Source of the DNA: Haematobia irritans
Taxonomy: Eukaryota; Arthropoda; Insecta; Diptera; Muscidae
Reading direction: 5' to 3'
Assembly: GCF_050003625.1 (NCBI RefSeq)
Contig: NC_134397.1
Span: 193,461,063-193,525,062 of the forward strand
Length of the DNA: 64,000 bases
Part shown: piece after piece, positions 36,701 through 47,500 of the stretch
Position numbering within the stretch: position 1 is the stretch's first letter
Layout of the letters: each line of letters begins with the position of its first letter
Notes under the pieces: model-generated
Databases searched by the model: none
What the model saw: the letters and a program-made list of their open reading frames with translations, nothing else
What the model was told of the DNA's origin: nothing
Position numbers and translations under genes: made by a program

Positions 36701-36775
36701 TATATTAGGGCTTCCCTGGTGTTTTTGTGTTCTATAAGTTCCATTAGCAATCTTCTGTGAAATTAAATCTGTCAT
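33731..36775 (-). CDS. Four-finger BED protein with Hermes-like hAT transposase body (1014 aa)
   Basis: Single exon. A TTG codon at 36784 directly follows an in-frame TAG, so I start at the first ATG, 36775. Four Hermes-type BED fingers lie at about residues 3-68, 166-233, 276-341 and 393-457. Finger 3 has HxxxC instead of HxC. Acidic linkers with SIKNE motifs separate them. Residues 507-1014 follow Hermes closely (TPSLCFVVPS, NIWHRVAFYLYPPA, WWTKNSLKYP, VIPASS). Where Hermes has D180, D248 and E572 this protein has E596, D662 and D977; the Trp matching Hermes W319 is W736. The three acids are acidic but two are swapped, so catalysis is doubtful. No hAT terminal repeats were seen around the gene. 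Probably a domesticated, nuclear DNA-binding paralogue of the 2002-aa protein. Confidence 0.93.
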   Translation of the reverse strand: MTDLISQKIANGTYRTQKHQGSPNIIWSVLEDIIDEGDEILKQFVYCSKCLNVLRHNLKELRSHSCCSAMNSRGLGESIKNEIEEYQPKTEEYITEEKHLPEYSGGQFIITQMSTDFEQQTLEDSLLEKYLSKTEEYEDTSGTSIKNEPIDDDPLTMDTSNEENSNFIALQISKGVYTLSNKRKGKSLVWEIVAEILKEDKTILEGYVCCRKCHQVIPHRGSTTSSLHRHKCCADYKNLNAEEDEHYTDNDDNGEEFMNVKQSKAARKQSLLSSKTIGEMLRAGVYSIGESLQYRKSHWITMCSILKKDRSTLEGFVVCSKCHKVLRGYKASNLNRHIFNCQGFRKKRVVIPEAVSRDISPTWSAEEEEDNSIEMMETQPCENKASKIMEACIVDKIDKGIFTISQRNPPRNSIWNVMAEIIQQNGLILENFLYCRKCKKTLKFNATQVANICQHSCWLAYKQQFPTVHWSDGEDLEEFNDPCFQYFHTCLVSNCKRYEGIVSTKDRMDTLKTCMAWTIQDFCPPSFMEGSGLARFAKFFIRMGARYGEDLAFADLLPKPSVIDEKLQKLSQETKFYLGKTLDEMVRSNGVAASIETWQDKNLQRTYMSVSLHYCRNEQIYNVFLGIKSLDSAFTYDICEELTSIFHEYGIVDIKDIKFVFDQESEDIKEALKDYNHLSSSSHLLCNLLDKAFEVNAKDLQIFLGECHGLYDFLKIYPISKKVEEQISNRCQKIKWYSNYKLLKAIMDNWSDIETFLAEDEHSQGVNKINPNDLKMLTDLLGNFDKIYQRLNDTATPSLCFVVPSTNKLRKLCIAKENDIPCVVELKRNILKDLNEIWTKNLNIWHRVAFYLYPPAARLQKYNDLIEAQKFCTTAIENLKSSSGSRDPPPTASTTSSQAESNSTADFFFSDLLEDSDMDSRPDAINEEVCRYSTELVEISDNFDAIQWWTKNSLKYPYLSKFAFQVLVIPASSKVNDEIPKFAVSLSATTNKPVDANTLDSVTFLNSRHQDFLK

Positions 36776-37639
36776 TGTGACCAACTAATGCTCGCCCTGC
36801 TTATCTCCACGTACCGAGCACTTTGAGGGTTGTTACACGACTACTAATGGGCAAGAAAGGCTCTCAGTCAAAATAACTCAAACTCTTTTTCAATTCCAAG
36901 AGTCATCTATGTTGAGAAATTGTCCTCACACTGTAGTTATATTGGACGGCTGGCCTCTGCTCGTTGTTTTACATAAAAACCGCCGAACAACTGCGAGCTG
37001 CAAGTAGTGAGTGTACCAACAGCAAACCAAATTTATTGATGAGCATTTCTATGAGTTCGTTCGTTTGCTATCTCCCAATTTGTTTATTTTATATCCATTG
37101 AGCGCAAGAGTTTAACATTTCCACAGCAGTAACTCTCAAGTTGAATAAAATACTAATGCTCTATTGAAGCTCTTTGAATTTTGTTGAGAGCTCAATGGCG
37201 AAGAGCTACCTGGTTGTGTATGTATTTTATTTTGGGTTCTTTTCATTGCATTCGTTTGGTATCAATGCAATGTCGTAATGACTTAAGGGGGTCGTCGTTT
37301 ATATTTAAAGAGAAAAGAGAGCAAGTAAATGCGGTTATCAGTGTTGACAATTGTTACTCAATAATTTAAAATTGCTGGTAGGGTTGCCGTTAGTTCAAAT
37401 AATGTTAGCGTTTTTTTGTATTTAGCAAATAATTTTAATTGGAAATAAATATGTGATTCGTATGTTTATAGAAAATTCATAAAGCACTTAATGCAGAACA
37501 TTCAAAAATGCTCTTCAAGAGATAGACTTAGATTAGGTTAGGTATACACCCAGAAAAAGTGAAACCACCATGTAGGTTTATATTAGAAATTTTTAACAAA
37601 AATATGTTAGTAATTGCAACATGATATCTTAGTAATTTT
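36776..37639. other. 5' flank of the 1014-aa gene, no other gene recognised
   Basis: Moderately less AT-rich than the satellites. The interval should hold the promoter and 5' UTR of the 1014-aa gene, but no convincing TATA or initiator was identified. A possible MITE end (TACACCCAGAAAAAGTG) occurs at about 37545, just before the satellite begins. Confidence 0.4.
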
Positions 37640-39110
37640 TTGTCAAATTTCTATAGAAAATTTTGTCCAAATTTTATTTCTATAGAAAATTTTGTCAAAA
37701 TTTTATTTCTATAGAATATTTTGTCAAAATTTTATTTCTATAGAAAAATTTTTTCAAAAATTTATTTCTATAGAAAATTTTGTCATCTTTTATTTCTATA
37801 GAAAATTTTATTTCTATAGAAATTGTCAACATTTTATTTTTATAGAAAATTTTGTCATAATTTTATTTCTATAGAAAATTTTGTCAAAATTTTATTTGTA
37901 TAGAAATTGTTGTCAAAATTTTATTTTTATAGAAAATTTTGTCAACATTTTATTTCTATAGAAAATTTTGTCAAAATTTTATTTCTATAGAAAATTTTGT
38001 CAAAATTTTATTTCTATAGAAATTTTTTTTCAAAATTTTATTTCTATAGAAAATTTTGTCAAAATTGTATTTCTTAGAAAATTTTGTCAGAATTTTATTT
38101 CTACAGAAAATTTTGTCAAAATTTTATTTCTATAGAAAATTTTGTCAAAATTTGATTTCTATAGAAAATTTTGTCAAAATTTTATTTCTATAGAAAATTT
38201 TGTCAAAATTTTATTTCTATTGAAAATTTTGTCAAAATTTATTTCTATAGAAAATGTCAAAATTTTATTTCTATAGAAAATGTTGTCAAAATTTTATTTC
38301 TATAGAAAATTTTGTCAAAATTTTATTTCTATAGAAATTTTTTTTCAAAATTTTATTTCTATAGAAAATTTTGTCAAAATTGTATTTGTATAGAAAATGT
38401 TGTCAACATTTTAATTCTATAGAAAATTTTGTCAAAATTTTGATTTCTATAGAAAATTTTGTCAAAATTTGATTTCTATAGAAAATTTTGTCAAAATTTT
38501 ATTTCTATATAAAATTTTGTCAAAATTTTATTTCTATTGAAAATTTTGTCAAAATTTATTTCTATAGAAAATTTTGTCAAAATTTTATTTCTATAGAAAA
38601 TTTTGTCAAAATTTTGATTTCTATAGAAAATTTTGTCAAAATTTGATTTCTATAGAAAATTTTGTCAAAATTTTATTTCTATAGAAAATTTTGTCAAAAT
38701 TTTATTTCTATTGAAAATTTTGTCAGAATTTTATTTCTACAGAAAATTTTGTCAAAATTTTATTTCTATAGAAATTGTTTGATTTCTATAGAAAATTTTG
38801 TCAAAATTTTATTCTATAGAAAATTTTTTTAAAATTTTATTCTATAGAAATTTTTTTTAAAATTTTATTCTATAGAAAATTTTGTCAAAATTTTATTTCT
38901 ATAGAAAATTTTGTCAAAATTTTGATTTCTATAGAAAATTTTGTCAACATTTTATTTCTATAGAAAATTTATCAAAATTTTGATTTCTATAGAAAATTTT
39001 GTCAAAATTTTATTTCTATATAAAATTTTCTCAAAATTTTATTTTTATATAAATTTTTCTCAAAATGTTATAGAAATAAAAAGTTTTTGTGAAAACTTTT
39101 ATTTCTATAA
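37640..39110 (+). repeat. 29-bp satellite array, forward orientation
   Basis: The AAAATTTTGTCAAAATTTTA / TTTCTATAG unit as at 7500-12250, fairly homogeneous, with some shortened units near 37790-37830 and 38820-38880. It is opposite in orientation to the arrays at 28505-32705, so inverted arrays flank the 1014-aa gene. Confidence 0.95.
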
Positions 39111-39244
39111 ATCACTTATACAATATAGAACCAAAGAGATGGGCTTAATTTTTACTTCACAAGAATTTTTTTTTTGAGGTGATGTATAAAACATTCTGGA
39201 CAGATGTGCAATTTAATCTCTGGACAGATGTGCAATTTGTCACC

Positions 39245-39945
39245 CGTGTTAAATCTCGTCCCGAAATCCCGAGATTTTCGGGACTCGATTAATACCGAAT
39301 CCCGGGATTTTTTATTTTTAATACCAGAATATTTCGAGATCCCGAAAAACTAATTCCATTTTATTTAGTTGGTGGCTTTTAGCATTATTTATTAATAAAT
39401 TGTAGTCTTCATTCAGTGCAAACGGCCCTTAGATTTTATTCCCTTTTGGGTTAATAAACATTTATGGTACACCTTGAGTAAACATTTTTTATACATGAGG
39501 CATACTATAAAAATCACAATTTCATCAAAACTCGAAGTAAACGATAAGGGCCTCCTTTGAACAATAAGTTCATGTGAAATGGAATTTGTGCCACATAAAA
39601 TAAAAAGCAATGATAAAAGGTCAGTCTAATAAAAATTTGGATGTCTTGATATTTTTAGGAAGTTACTTAAAACGATGAAGTACAAAAGGATTAACGCAAG
39701 TGTACGAAAACTAAGCAAAAATCCTTAAAATGTTTTGCTGAGTAAGATAGCGATATGAAATTGGGTTTTAATTTATTGTTGTCATAATTTTTTGTTTTTC
39801 TTTTCTTCATATTGTTCAGTTGGACTAAATGTTCGTTAAGAATGATAGCATTTGTAATTGGTTTTTAAAAATTCCGGGATCTCGGGATTCTATATTTTGA
39901 AATCCCGGGATTTATAAAAATCGATCCCAAATGACAGCCCTAGTA
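39245..39945 (-). repeat. Dispersed repeat with ATCCCGGGATTT ends, copy 2
   Basis: Begins CGTCCCGAAATCCCGAGATT and ends TTGAAATCCCGGGATTTATA. It matches 27650-28500 in reverse orientation (ATTTATTAATAAATTG with the CAAACGGCCCTTAG block). It lacks the nested MITE of copy 1. Confidence 0.65.
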
Positions 39946-39984
39946 ATTTGCCATAAAATATGAGCTAGTCTTCTTTGAAACGTC

Positions 39985-40445
39985 TTTACATAGGCGGCGG
40001 CGGCTGATACTAATTTTTTGCTCACGATGGCGACAGCTTGACGTCTAAGGCAATATAAATTTGCCTATTTGGCGAAGGTCATTATAAAGTCAATTTGAAG
40101 TTATCCGAATAGTAATGAGATCAATTGTACAACCAATCTTACAATCAAATTTATAAAATTTTGCAAAATTATTTAAAGCAGCTCTATATTGATTAATTGT
40201 GGAAGGAAGGTTCAAAATGTTGGCTAAAAATACAACAATTATGCATACATTCTCCTATTTTAAATAAACATTTTTGAGTATTAGTATTCGGCGGCGGCGG
40301 CGGCATCCATTGGCATAGAAGTGGAAACAAACAAACACAAAAGATAATTTTTTTTTTGAAATTGTTTTTATTTGTTCGTATAAATCCAGAAGCTGATGTA
40401 GTCCACATATGTTAAAATTTCAAATTTAACTCGGTGAAGAGTACC
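39985..40445 (+). repeat. CGGCGG-containing dispersed repeat, copy 1
   Basis: GGCGGCGGCGGCTGATACTA, then AATTTGAAGTTATCCGAATA, GTAATGAGATCAATTGTACA and a second GGCGGCGGCGGCGG patch at 40292. The same order of blocks is found twice at 51870-52730. GC-rich trinucleotide patches stand out against the AT-rich background. Confidence 0.6.
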
Positions 40446-40585
40446 ATTCGAATCGATCGCTGAAGGTAGTAAAATTCGATTCGAACCGGCCCGGTAAGCA
40501 CAACCAAAGCGATTGTCGGTAGGCGAACGTTTGTTTATATACAAGGAAAGCTGAAATTGTATTGTATAAAAATCCGCAAATGGTA

Positions 40586-41870
40586 AAGGGTGATACGGTC
40601 AAAATTTGGTCAAGGGAAAACGCGTGTAAATCGGTGAAATCAAATTAAATTTCTTTTTCAAGTTCAATTAGTGTAAAATTCAGGAAAAATATTCAGTTAG
40701 GCTTTCGCTTTTCCAAATCCGAATTGCCGCGCCTCACGCTTGACACCTGCCATCAGATTTTGTACAGCCACCTTGTCCACCTTCTTCGCCGCAGAAAGCC
40801 AGTTTGCCTTGAACTGCTGCTCGTCCTTAGCAGTTTTTTTGGTCTTCTTTAGGTTCCGCTTGACAATAGCCCAGCATTTCTCAATTGGGCGGAGCTCAGG
40901 CGTGTTGGGAGGGTTCTTGTCCTTGGGAACCACCTGCACGTTGTTGGCGGCGTACCACTCCATGGCCTTTTTACCGTAATGGCAAGATGCCAAATCCGGC
41001 CAAAACAGTACGGAACAACCGTGTTTCTTCAGGAAAGGCAGCAGACGTTTATTCAAACACTCTTTCACGTAAATTTCTTGGTTGACAGTCCCGGAAGCTA
41101 TGAAAATGCTGCTTTTCAAGCCACAGGTACAGATGGCTTGCCAAACCAGATATTTCTTTGTGAACTTTGACAGTTTTATGTGCTTGAAAATATCTGCTAC
41201 CTTTCCCCTTCCTTTTGCCGTATAAAACTCATGTCCCGGAAGCTGCTTGTAGTCGGCTTTGACGTAGGTTTCGTCGTCCATTACCACGCAGTCAAACTTC
41301 GTCAGCATCGTCGTGTACAGTCTCCGGGATCGCGCTTTGGCCGTCGTATTTTGTTTATCATGGCGATTTGGAGTCACTACCTTCTTATAAGTCGATAGTC
41401 CGGCTTGTTTTTTGGCTCGATGCACGGTTGTAGACGATACAAGCAGCTTATTTGCGGCATCTCGGAGAGAGAGAGGCTAGGGTTTCGCTTGAAACTACCG
41501 GCAACTCTCTTTGTCGTTTCAGCGGCTTCCGGTTTTCGATTTCCCCCCGATCCAGACTTCCCGGCTATCGACAAACGTTCCCCAAACACTTTAATTACAT
41601 TTGTAACGGTTGATTTGGCAACTTTTAGCGATTTTGCCAGCTTTGCGTGCGAGTAGCTCGGATTTTCGTGATGCGCGAGCAAAATTTTGATACGCTGCTC
41701 TTCTTGCTTGGACGGCATTTTGACAACTGAAGAGTGAATTCCAAAATCAAAATAGGAGCAACATTCTACACACACACCTTCAAAATGAGGGGTGTTCAGG
41801 TTTTTTTAAATGCAAAATTGAAAGAAATACGTCAAGTTTATATTGACCAAATTTTGACCGTATCACCCTT
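40586..41870 (-). mobile_element. DD37E Tc1/mariner-group transposon, copy 1 (full length)
   Basis: Flanked by TA duplications (40584-40585 and 41871-41872). Terminal repeats start AAGGGTGATACGGTCAAAAT and match over about 27 bases. Length 1285 bp, usual for the superfamily. The transposase is on the minus strand and broken by one frameshift (separate entry). A second copy lies at 59485-60737. Confidence 0.95.
40697..41718 (-). pseudogene. DD37E transposase, broken by a 2-bp CT-run frameshift
   Basis: The frame opens at ATG 41718 with an N-terminal helix-turn-helix (AKLAKSLKVAKSTVTNVIK). It is lost at the (AG)5 run 41466-41475, where the copy at 59.9 kb has four CT units. The second frame continues to the stop at 40697. 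Catalytic acids are present: VVMDDETY, then WPDLASCH, then RPIEKCW. From the second Asp to the Glu there are 37 residues, which places it in the DD37E group known from mosquitoes (ITmD37E). Apart from the dinucleotide insertion, the remainder reads through. Confidence 0.92.
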
Positions 41871-41916
41871 TATCAGCGAGTCCTGTAAATAAAATCTATT
41901 CCATTTTTTTGGGTTA

Positions 41917-42247
41917 TACTACGTTCGCACTAGACACGAAATCCTCGTAAACGACGATTTTGGCCGAAATTCTTCTAGATCTCAGTAGGTTATCAATAGG
42001 CAATATCAGCTGGCTCGTAGAGGATTTCAACAAAATCTCTTTTGCAACCCTGCGCCAATTTTCCTTGTAGATGAATGTGTGTGTGCGTGTGCACATATGG
42101 GTTTGTGTTTGTATTGATATATTTACAAACAGCTGTTAAATCCTCAAATCTACGAAATCTCGTTATTTTGCCAGTCCGAACACTTGTGATTTGTAAAGAG
42201 ATTTTGCTTCTAAAAAGCGAGATTTCGTGTCTAGTGCGAACATAGTA
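41917..42247. mobile_element. MITE with TACTACGTTCGCACTAGACA ends (possible PIF/Harbinger type)
   Basis: The left 27 bases (41917-41943) are mirrored by 42221-42247 with one mismatch. TTA lies immediately outside both ends (41914-41916 and 42248-42250), a 3-bp duplication as PIF/Harbinger elements make. No coding frame; the interior has a TGTGTGTGCGTGTG run. Confidence 0.72.
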
Positions 42248-42318
42248 TTAGATTAGTTTAATGGTATGCCGTTATTTCTGGGTAATTTATCTAAAAAAAA
42301 AACTAATCTTCCAACGTA

Positions 42319-43618
42319 AGAGGGTGGCTGATAACTCCCAGGTCTAACAAAGAAAAACACATTTTCTTGTCAAAATTCGTTTTTATTATTCAACATAGTT
42401 CCCTTCAAGAGCGATACAACGATTATAACGACCTTCCAATTTTTTGATACCATTTCGGTAGTACTCTTTCGGTTTTGCCTCAAAATAGGCCTCAGTTTCG
42501 GCGATCACCCCTTCATTGCAGCCAAATTTTTTCCCTGTGAGCATCCTTTTGAGGTCTGAGAACAAGGAAAAGTCGCTGGGGTCCAGATCTGGAGAATACG
42601 GTGGGTGGGGAAGCAATTCGAAGCCCAATTCATGAATTTTTACCATCGTTCTCAATGACTTGTGGCACGGTGCGTTGTCTTGGTGGAACAACACTTTTTT
42701 CTTCTTCATATGGGGCCGTTTTGCCGCGATTTCGACCTTCAAACGCTCCAATAACGCCATATAATAGTCACTGTTGATGGTTTTTCCCTTCTCAAGATAA
42801 TCGATAAAAATTATTCCATGCGCATGCCAAAAAACAGAGGCCATTACTTTGCCAGCGGACTTTTGAGTCTTTCCACGCTTCGGAGACGGTTCACCGGTCG
42901 CTGTCCACTCAGCCGACTGTCGATTGGACTCAGGAGTGTAGTGATGGAGCCATGTTTCATTCATTGTCACATATCGACGGAAAAACTCGGGTGTTACGAG
43001 TTAACAGCTGCAAACACCGCTCAGAATCATCAACACGTTGTTGTTTTTGGTCAAATGTGAGCTCGCGCGGCACCCATTTTGCTCAGAGCTTCCGCATATC
43101 CAAATATTGATGAATGATATGACCAACACATTCCTTTGATATCTTTAAGGTCTCTGCTATCTCGATCAACTTCATTTTACGGTCATTCAATATCATTTTG
43201 TGGATTTTTTTGATGTTTTCGTCGGTAACCACCTTTTCACGGCGTTCACTGTCCACTGCGTTCACCGTCCTCCGTGCTCATTTCACCACGCTTGAATTTT
43301 GCATACCAATCAATTATTGTTGATTTCCCTGGGGCAGAGTCCGGAAACTCATTATCAAGCCAAGTTTGTGCTTCCACCGTATTTTTTCCCTTCAGAAAAC
43401 AGTATTTTATCAAAACACGAAATTCCTTTTTTTCCATTTTTTTCACAATAACAAAAGTTGCTTCACAAAAGACGCTCTATTTCACAAACTAATTGACTTA
43501 CAGACGTCAAATTTTGACACGAATCATTTGAAGGTTGGTTCTATATAAAAATAATATGCATTTAATACTAGCGACGCCATCTATGTGACAGACCCCGGGG
43601 ACTTATCAGCCAACCTGT
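42319..43618 (-). mobile_element. Himar1-like mariner (irritans subfamily), full length but dead
   Basis: TA on both sides (42317-42318, 43619-43620). The right end reads GACTTATCAGCCAACCTGT, the known Himar-type terminal repeat; the left end is the same with a few changes. Length 1300 bp. The transposase on the minus strand is nearly identical to the Himar1 type from the horn fly but carries several breaks (separate entry). Confidence 0.95.
42386..43437 (-). pseudogene. Himar1-like mariner transposase, broken
   Basis: The start MEKKEFRVLIKYC is at 43437. The frame is lost near 43255, where a short duplication follows GERSG. There is an in-frame TGA after DMRKL (about 43085), and a one-base loss near 42985. 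The final frame covers the catalytic core. The first catalytic Asp (normally M-D-E-T-W) is Asn, codon 42959-42961. The other two Asp are present (HQDNAPCH and LDPSD) with 34 residues between them, the DD34D spacing. Many independent defects show an old, inactive copy. Confidence 0.93.
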
Positions 43619-44579
43619 TAGTATTGCCATTGTTTCCCAATTTTATATTTTACTCACCATTAGTCATTATTGTTGCTTTGCCATGTGGTAATTTTTTAAT
43701 CTTGCAATAAATTCCTAAATAATTTTTCTTTTAAATTGCAATGGGCAATATTAAAAACTAAAACCAAGCTGATATTAAAAAAAACACGCGAAAATAAAAA
43801 CAGATTTCATTTTATTTGTCAAAAAATTTATTTACTTATTATCACTCGACATAACTATGTTGACATTTAACCATTAAAAAAAAAAAGAAACAACTAAACT
43901 TATATTTCATATAAATTTAAAAGGAACTTATATTTATTATATAAAAATAAATTTTAATATTAATGTACAAATACCATGTTCGTTTATGTAATAAGGTGAG
44001 ATTTTAGTCGGGATTAATTGCGTTGAGTATCAGCTTCGATGGAATATTTGAGGAATTTGTTTCGAAGAAATTGAAATCTTATATATTTTGAGGCCTAGAG
44101 TTCAGTTTAGTGTGAGTTTACCGAAGATTCATATGAATTAGGTGCTTCAATTGTGTTATCTGATGGTAAATATTCTCTCTGAGGAAGTTTCAGAAGCTTA
44201 AAATTTCACCACAATGCCGTTAGGAGCGTAATAACGCGATCCGATTCCATCATATGATCATCTTCCATCATGTTATAGTCCATTTGGTGTTGCGCTCTTG
44301 GTACATAAGCTTGTATCCATGTCAAGGAATTCTACGACTAACGCAGAATGCGCCCAGGATCACCGGTAGTGAGGCGAGTAGGTTTGGCTGGGCTAACGAA
44401 AAGGTGAGGCATGTCATGTGGACCGTTGGGTCACACATCAGCTACGTTCATTTATAGGTAGGAATTGTGGCGGTTGTACTCATCGGATCTTATTTAGGCC
44501 AAAACTACTCTAGTCTGCTGATCGTTTTAGTTTTTTTTTTTTGGTTTTAATCAATCAAATTATAGCACGATGAAGGTTT
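43619..44579. other. Stretch downstream of the two-exon gene, no gene recognised
   Basis: Very AT-rich to about 44000. A more mixed segment at 44240-44460 has a 67-codon plus-strand frame, but it shows no known domain and I do not support it as a gene. Confidence 0.35.
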
Positions 44580-47500
44580 CTATTTTCTATTTTTATTATA
44601 TAAAGCTTTAAAATTATTGACAACGTCAAATGACTTTGCAATACTTGTAGAAATATTTGCCGAAGAACTATAGTCACCGCTACAATATAAATTCATTAAA
44701 ATATCCTCATCCTCTGGCCTTAGATTCCTGAGGGCCCGGACACAAGAGTGTCCATAAAGATTTCCCGATGACCGTGTACGATAGTTAATAACCAGAAAAC
44801 ATTTGCGACAACATACAAAGTATTCGAGAATGTGGCCATCTTCACATTGGATTTCTCCAATTAAACACCAAGCATAACTCTTTTCGTGTTTCTTCTTTGA
44901 GGATACCGTGTAGATTCCTCGATTTATATTTGAGGCAATACATGAGGCATTCAATTTGTCATTATCATCTGGTGTGATATCCTCTTGAAATACATATGAT
45001 GCACTAAGAAGTGATATATCTTTTAAATATTTCTCCAATAGGCGATTGTTCGTCGTTGCGTCCTTGCGACAACTTAATTGCTTCAATTCTTTAATACATT
45101 TATGATCATGCAGCAATTCCAAGGATTCACATCCTTTGAATCTTAAGATTTCTTCACATTTTTTGCAATAGATAAAATCGTTAAGAACCGTTGAATTACT
45201 CCTTAGAATTTCAGTTAAAATATGCCATACAATATTTTGATTCCGTCTTCGATGCGTAAGAGTATAAACACCATTTTTAATTCTTTGAGCTATAATATAT
45301 TCATATCCATGTATTGGCAAAGACAAGGCAATAGTTTCGTTTTTCCTTGGGGCTGCTATACTATCAGACAATCTGGAATTTTGTTCGGATGCTTTTAGCT
45401 TTAGTACACAAAAGTGAAGATTTATACTTGAATGTATAAGCTTTAGTATATGATGGCATTTTATGCAACATACATAATCTTCAAGATTGCTACCATCTTC
45501 CTTTTGTATTGCATACAGAATTGACCATTGTGATCCTTTCAATTTTTTTGGCATTAATTTATAGACTCCAATATCCAGTTTTCGTGAAATGTCACGAGGT
45601 CCATGGAATATTTTAATTGCCCCATCTACTTTGCTATAGTCTTTGACACATTTGTGAGAATATAGATATTTGGGTTCACAACCTCTTCGTAATACTTTCA
45701 AACATTTGCGACAATAAACATAGTTCGTTAAGGTATCTCCATTTTCTGTTTGAATTTCTCCTATTATATCCCATACACAACTTTCGCCTTCTTTTGGGAT
45801 TATTCTATAGAGATCGCTATCAATCTTTTTGGTAATAGAGACTTTTTCATCTTCCTCATCTTCATCCGATTCTTCTTCATTTTCACTATTCGCAATTGTC
45901 TTTGCGACGATTGACGATGATGACGTAGGCGTAGTTTGGGAAGAGATTTTTGTTGGATTTTCATGGATGCCATGTTCCAATTGTTTCTTCAGTTCTTTAA
46001 AGTTTCTTGTCACTTTAGGTATAATCCAACTCTTACATTTGTTTTCTACTTTGCGACATTTGAGACAAAACTTATATCCCTTTAATATGGTGTTATCTTC
46101 TTTTTGTATAAGTTTTGCAGTTTTATCTTTATATTTTTGGCTATTTTTGTGTTTGACCAATGTATACAGGCCCTTTACAATTTTTGCTTCTATAAGGAAC
46201 ATATCCTCCATGGCATTAGATTTAGAAGAGTTATCCTCTGGGGTTGAATCATTAATCGTCGCTGACTCTAAGGATTTGTAGGTTCCAATGAATTCCTCTT
46301 CTTCAATTTCGGAAGAAGTTTCCATCCAATGCTTGCATTTCTTTTGTACTTTGCGACATTTCAGACAAAACTTATATCCTTGTAAAATTGTATTATCTTC
46401 TTTTTGTATAAGTTTTGCCGATTTATTTGTCACATTATGGCTATTTTTATCTTCGATCAAAGTATATATGCCCTTTAGAATTTTTGCTTCTATTACGGGG
46501 ATGATGATTTCCATATTAATTGGAGACTCTTTGGAAGAATTATCTTCCTCTAGGATTGAATCATTAATCGTCCATGACTCTAGGGGCTCAGAGGTTCCAG
46601 AGGTTAAGAATTCATCTTCTTCAATGTCAGATGACTCAAAGCCTAGAAATTCTTCTTCGTGATCAATATCCGAAGTATCTTGGAATTTATCGAAACTTTC
46701 GTAAGATTCCAATGCTTCAATGGTTACCAATTCATCTTCCAATTCTATGAATTCTTCTTTAATAGATTGTATATTATTTTCCGGATTTGATTGTCCAGTT
46801 GTCCAATTCCCATTATCTAATTGCATATCTATTATCGAACAGTTAACATCTTTGTCTAGTTCTTCTGGCAAAACATAAAGTCTTTGAGAAATGTGATTAT
46901 CGATTTCTAAAAATTCTTCCTTAATCGATGATGATGTTGCATCGTCATATAATAAATCCGATTTAAGTATAGTATTATCATCCGGTAAAGTGGATTCTTC
47001 TTTGATTTCTTCTTTAATTGTTATGATGTTACTAGTTTGAGAATCTATTCCACCAGAAGATTCTTGGAGTCTTAGCTGAAGAGTCTCCGAATTATTGGAA
47101 TCTATCAAATATTCATCTTCAACTTTAATAGATATCACATCATCAATTAATGAATGTTGATCTTTTGAGTTCAAATCTTCCCGAATTTCTTTATTAGAGG
47201 CCGTTACTTCAAATCCAGTTTCCAGTGTAAATTCTAGGTGTTCAACATTTATGGCCTTTGTATTATTGGAAACCTTTGAATGTAGACTTGTATCCTGTAC
47301 TGATCTATATAAACTCTTTTTAAATTCTACAATACACTTGTGATTGTAAAGATCAAACATGCGATTAGCACAGATTTGCAAGACATGACGACATTCTCGA
47401 CAGCAAACATAATTTTTCAGCAAATGGCCATCTTTCGTTTGAATTTCGGATATAAAATTCCACAAATAGCCAGAACCTTTTTTCTCTTCAGATAAAATAT

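Noticed and set aside
36776..36784. TTG at 36784 as start of the four-finger protein
   Set aside because: An ATG three codons later is the first standard start after the in-frame TAG.
45829..46662. Plus-strand frames of 150 and 124 codons
   Set aside because: Antisense to the duplicated fingers 6 and 7; they resemble each other only because the sense strand is duplicated.
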